Shown here: piece by piece, positions 61,091 to 64,000 of the stretch
Position numbering within the stretch: position 1 is the stretch's first letter
Layout of the letters: every line of letters begins with the position of its first letter
Assembly (NCBI RefSeq): GCF_014197755.1
Contig: NZ_JACIGE010000009.1
Span: 120,941 to 184,940 of the forward strand
Direction of reading: 5' to 3'
Length of the DNA: 64,000 nucleotides
DNA from: Rhodocyclus tenuis
GTDB taxonomy: Bacteria; Pseudomonadota; Gammaproteobacteria; Burkholderiales; Rhodocyclaceae
Program-made: the position numbers and the translations under genes
Notes under the pieces: model-generated
Database searches by the model: none
Told to the model about the DNA's origin: nothing
Seen by the model: only the letters and a program-made list of their open reading frames with translations

Positions 61091-62395
61091 ATGGCCCGTA
61101 GTTTTTTGCACGCCTCGCGAAAGATCTGGCACCAGAGTGTGCGCAAGCTGTTGTCGGCTTTGCCGCGCGAGCAGCGTTTCGCCATCTATCGCAATCTGGT
61201 CGATTGCGACCCGACGCCCAGCGACCGGCTGACGCTGAACATCGCCGAGACCCGCGAAGAGCTTGAGGCATGCTTCGCCTTGCTGCACGACGCCTATGTC
61301 GACAGCGGCTTCATGAAGCCCGACCCGTCCGGCATGCGTGTCACCATCTACCATGCCCTGCCGACGACAACGACGCTGTGCGCCAAGTGGGATGGCGAGG
61401 TCGTGGGAACCATATCGTTGATCCGCGAAAGCGCTTTTGGTTTCCCGCTGCAGAAGATCTTCGATCTGAGTGGTGTGCGGCAGAAGGAGGGGAATCTCAC
61501 CGAGGTGTCCGCGCTGGCAGTGCATCCGCGTTTCCGCAAGACCGGCGGGGCGATCCTCTTCCCGTTAATGAAATTCATGTACGAGTACGCAACGCAGTAC
61601 TTCGATACGCGACATCTGCTGATTGCCGTCAATCCGAACCGCATCGAGATGTACGAATCGCTGTTGTTTTTCGAGCGACTCGCGGCCAATGTCGTCGAAA
61701 ACTACGATTTTGCCAACGGCGCCCCTGCCGTCGGCGCGACGCTCGATCTGAACGGGGTGTCGTCGCTGCTGCACCGCGCCTATGCGTCAAAGCCACCGAG
61801 AAAGAACCTCTTCCGCTATTTCATCGAGATCAGGCTGCCGAACGTGAAGTTGCCGAATCGGCCCTACTTCACGACGAACGATCCGGTCTTGACGCCGGAC
61901 TTGCTGAACCACTTCTTCAACGTGCGTACCCAAGGCTTTGCCAACCTTGACCCACGCAAGAAGGTGCTGCTGCACTCGATTTACGACTTGCCAAGCTATC
62001 GGGATGTTCTCCCTGAATTACCACCGCAGGGCAGCGGCATCCAGTTGCGGCAACACCAGCGTTTCTCAGTGAAATGCCCAGGCAGACTGGTTGTCGATCG
62101 GGAGGGAGACGGCGAGTTTACGGTTCAGGTCATCGAGGTTTCCGAGTACGGCTTTCAGGCTTATTCGAAGGACGAACTGCCGATCAATGTCTGGAGTTCT
62201 GCCTGCGTACAACTTGGCAAGAGCGACACCTCGGTGATCAAGGCCATGGCCGTTCGTGCCAAAGCCAACGGCTTTGACGGGTTCTACGGTTTTCGCGTCG
62301 GCGAACCCGATCAGAACTGGCGGAACTTTGTCAATGCCTTGCAACAGGGATGCACCCATGGCGATCTGGAGCATCCGGCGCTAAGGTGCTCTTGA
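61091..62395 (+). CDS. FeeM-like N-acyltransferase fused to a C-terminal PilZ domain
   Basis: A 434-residue fusion. The N-terminal part (about 45-230) looks like an N-acyl amino acid synthase of the FeeM/GNAT type (AETREELEACFALLHDAYVDSGFMKP, GEVVGTISLIRESAFGFPL, ALAVHPRFRKTGGAILFPLMKF). The C-terminal part (about 318-420) is a PilZ domain with RxxxR (R320-R324, LRQHQRFSV) and a second motif EVSEYG (349-354), where Glu replaces the usual Asp/Asn. That suggests c-di-GMP control of an acyl transfer to an amine, possibly to a lipid or exopolysaccharide-related product. Substrate unknown. ATG 61091 follows AAGGA at six bases. It is divergent from the sugar transferase. Confidence 0.75.
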   Translation: MARSFLHASRKIWHQSVRKLLSALPREQRFAIYRNLVDCDPTPSDRLTLNIAETREELEACFALLHDAYVDSGFMKPDPSGMRVTIYHALPTTTTLCAKWDGEVVGTISLIRESAFGFPLQKIFDLSGVRQKEGNLTEVSALAVHPRFRKTGGAILFPLMKFMYEYATQYFDTRHLLIAVNPNRIEMYESLLFFERLAANVVENYDFANGAPAVGATLDLNGVSSLLHRAYASKPPRKNLFRYFIEIRLPNVKLPNRPYFTTNDPVLTPDLLNHFFNVRTQGFANLDPRKKVLLHSIYDLPSYRDVLPELPPQGSGIQLRQHQRFSVKCPGRLVVDREGDGEFTVQVIEVSEYGFQAYSKDELPINVWSSACVQLGKSDTSVIKAMAVRAKANGFDGFYGFRVGEPDQNWRNFVNALQQGCTHGDLEHPALRCS

Positions 62396-62494
62396 CTGAG
62401 CTCGCCCACTTCTTTACGTGCTTGCCGGCATTGGCCCAAATGCAATGCCGAGCCTGTTGGCGCGTTTTCGGGGCATTCTGAAGAGGCATTCCTG

Positions 62495-63499
62495 ATGGCG
62501 AAGAGGCAGGGCAGGGAAATCAACCTCGTGTATCGCCCATATAGCGGCTTGGCAAAGGATGCCGAGGTGATCCGGGAGGCGCTTGAGGGATCGGGATTCT
62601 CCTTGCTCGACAGGCATGCGGCTGGCTACACGTATCCCGAGCGCTTGCGTCGCTGCTTGCTGCGGCTTTCCGGTGGCAGAGTTCGACCGCGCTACGCATT
62701 GAACATCTTCCTCGAAGAGGTTTTTCCGGAATGGTTGCCGCACGCGCGCGCCAATATCCTCATCCCCAACCAGGAATGGTGCCGCCCGACAACTTACCGC
62801 CAGCTTACGGCAATGGATGCCATTCTCTGCAAGACACGCTATGCCGAGGAGGTCTTCTCTCGCCTTTTGCCTGGCAAGGTCCGTTTTGTCGGCTTCTCGA
62901 GTTCCGACCGCCACGATGCCAGTGTGCAGAAGGACTTTTCACGTTTCTTCCATTCGGCAGGGCGAAGCAAGCAAAAAGGGACGGCCACCTTGCTGAATGT
63001 GTGGGCGCGCCGGCCTGATTGGCCGGCGCTGACGGTCGTCGCTCAGGACGAAGAGTTGGTGCTCGGTATCAGCGCCCCCAACATCCACAGGCTGAACTAT
63101 CTCGACGACACTGAACTGCAAAAGATGCAGAACTCCTATGGCATACATCTATGCCCGTCGGAAGCGGAGGGTTTTGGCCATTCCATTGTCGAAGCGATGG
63201 GCTGTGCGGCAATGGTTCTGACGACCGATGCTCCCCCCATGAATGAACTGGTTACCGCTGAGCGTGGCCGGCTTGTGCCGTTCGCCGGTCGCAAACCGCA
63301 GATGCTCGGCTTCAATTACTACGTCGATGAACTCGCGCTTGAGGCGGCGATCGACGCGATAATTCATCTGCAGAACGTGGAGAAAGTCCAGGTCGGAGTG
63401 CGGGCTCGGGCGTGGTTTTCGGCAACGAAGGCAGAGTTTTCTCAGAGCTTTTTGGCGGAAATTGAAGAAGTTCTCAACCAAGATCAGCAGTCGGGTTGA
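62495..63499 (+). CDS. Glycosyltransferase (GT4-like)
   Basis: A 334-residue glycosyltransferase of the GT-B fold. The C-terminal half has the retaining GT4 E-x7-E motif in AEGFGHSIVEAMG (Glu225 and Glu233) and APPMNELV after it, the nucleotide-sugar side. The N-terminal half (NLVYRPYSGLAKDAEVIREAL; IPNQEWCRPTTYRQL) is less conserved. Donor and acceptor unknown. GAGG lies about nine bases before ATG 62495. It follows the acyltransferase gene on the same strand with a 99-base gap and is the last intact gene in the window. Confidence 0.8.
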   Translation: MAKRQGREINLVYRPYSGLAKDAEVIREALEGSGFSLLDRHAAGYTYPERLRRCLLRLSGGRVRPRYALNIFLEEVFPEWLPHARANILIPNQEWCRPTTYRQLTAMDAILCKTRYAEEVFSRLLPGKVRFVGFSSSDRHDASVQKDFSRFFHSAGRSKQKGTATLLNVWARRPDWPALTVVAQDEELVLGISAPNIHRLNYLDDTELQKMQNSYGIHLCPSEAEGFGHSIVEAMGCAAMVLTTDAPPMNELVTAERGRLVPFAGRKPQMLGFNYYVDELALEAAIDAIIHLQNVEKVQVGVRARAWFSATKAEFSQSFLAEIEEVLNQDQQSG

Positions 63500-63716
63500 T
63501 GGGGGCCGCTTGCTTTTTTTGATAGATTGTTTGACAAACCACCCACTGATTCTTCGTTGCTCTGCTCGGGATTAGAGACCGTCGAATTTTACTTGGTTGA
63601 GGTTTTGGCGATCAGATCACCTACTTCTGTGACCAACGGTGAGTCTTTTGCAAGTAGAGCCGCAACGCGTTGTTGATCTTCCTCCAAGCAAGCGCCAACG
63701 TTGTTGCCGCGTATGT
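63500..63716. other. Low-GC spacer before the IS fragments
   Basis: The spacer between the glycosyltransferase stop and the IS-like fragment has lower GC than the surroundings (63541-63600: 28 of 60). On the minus strand one frame reads without a stop from the IS fragment to TAA near 63591 (ending VTEVGDLIAKTSTK), which could be the tail of a truncated gene, but I cannot match it to a family. No terminator hairpin was found. Confidence 0.3.
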
Positions 63717-63950
63717 TCACCCCCAAAATTTCTTCTGATCCACCCGCTTGTGATTCACTACCATGCCGGCCTGCCGCAGCTTCAAATAGATCATCCCGGC
63801 CCCGTAGCGCCGATGACGTTGGGCGAGCACGACGATCTTCTCCTTCAAAGCAGTATTGCGATCCATCGCCGGCTGGTAACGGGATGAACTCGGACTCATG
63901 CCGACGCGACGTCCCCCCCGAATTGAGTAGCGCGTGACTTTAGAGTCCAA
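63717..63950 (-). pseudogene. IS3-family transposase OrfB fragment
   Basis: A 77-residue piece similar to the N-terminal part of IS3-family OrfB: SSSRYQPAMDRNTALKEK, then IVVLAQRHRRYGAGMIYLKL and RQAGMVVNHKRVD, the HTH_21-type region before the catalytic domain. The match stops after NHKRVD (normally followed by RLYxxE), where it runs into unrelated sequence and a stop. The DDE catalytic core is missing, so it cannot encode an active transposase. It lies head to head with another IS start on the plus strand. Confidence 0.65.
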
Positions 63951-63974
63951 TCCACGACGACAAGGAGATTGGAC

Positions 63975-64000
63975 ATGAAGAAGCGCTTTACCGAAGAACA
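63975..64000 (+). CDS. Start of an IS3-type OrfA (cut by window end)
   Basis: Only the first eight codons are inside the window: ATG 63975 preceded by AAGGAG, giving MKKRFTEE, a start seen in IS3-family OrfA proteins (helix-turn-helix subunit). The identification rests on this short match and the neighbouring OrfB fragment. Confidence 0.4.

Overview
The window is 64 kb of GC-rich (roughly 60-65% by eye) proteobacterial chromosome. Gene content and order point to a betaproteobacterium of the Rhodocyclales (Dechloromonas / Azonexus / Accumulibacter-like). The signs are the divergent hrcA-nadK and fur-bamE pairs, the yhbY/rlmE-ftsH-folP-glmM block, secG-tRNA-Leu(GAG)-nuoA..N, a high-potential iron-sulfur protein and the PrsK/PrsR/PrsT regulators of PEP-CTERM/exosortase systems. 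The genus is an inference.

Left part (1-24.5 kb), housekeeping: a cut hypothetical gene, trxC, hemH-hrcA (coupled), nadK-recN, a CJM1_0395-type putative metalloprotease, a GDT1/UPF0016 cation transporter, fur, bamE, dapB, carA-carB with a hairpin-rich leader, greA, a DUF4149 membrane protein, yhbY, rlmE, ftsH, folP, glmM, and a phosphate-uptake operon pstS-C-A-B with a Pho-box-like promoter and no phoU behind it.

Middle (24.5-41 kb): tpiA with an excellent sigma-70 promoter, secG, tRNA-Leu(GAG) and the full 14-gene NADH:quinone oxidoreductase operon nuoA-N, then a Nudix ADP-ribose pyrophosphatase. A 109-base gap between nuoJ and nuoK is spanned by an overlapping 38-codon frame.

Right part (41-64 kb), accessory: a large GGDEF-EAL protein, a Tat-exported HiPIP, a secreted P1-nuclease/phospholipase-C-like protein, then the most unusual locus. 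This is a Tat-signal protein of unknown function behind a near-perfect CRP-type palindrome, followed by a PqqD-like protein, an HprK-related kinase and a nucleotidyltransferase, the so-called HPr-rel-A gene set with no established function. On the opposite strand lies an exopolysaccharide/PEP-CTERM regulatory array (prsK-prsR-prsT, a TviB-like UDP-sugar dehydrogenase, a lytic transglycosylase, a trypsin-like protease), then a PEP-CTERM-type sugar transferase, a FeeM-like acyltransferase fused to a PilZ domain, and a glycosyltransferase. The window ends in IS3-family fragments. No exosortase, PEP-CTERM substrate, rRNA or CRISPR array is seen.

How the parts connect: the diguanylate cyclase/phosphodiesterase and the PilZ-tailed acyltransferase suggest cyclic-di-GMP input near envelope-polysaccharide genes. 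The HPr-rel-A cluster is the best candidate for an undescribed system, probably modifying a small or exported target.
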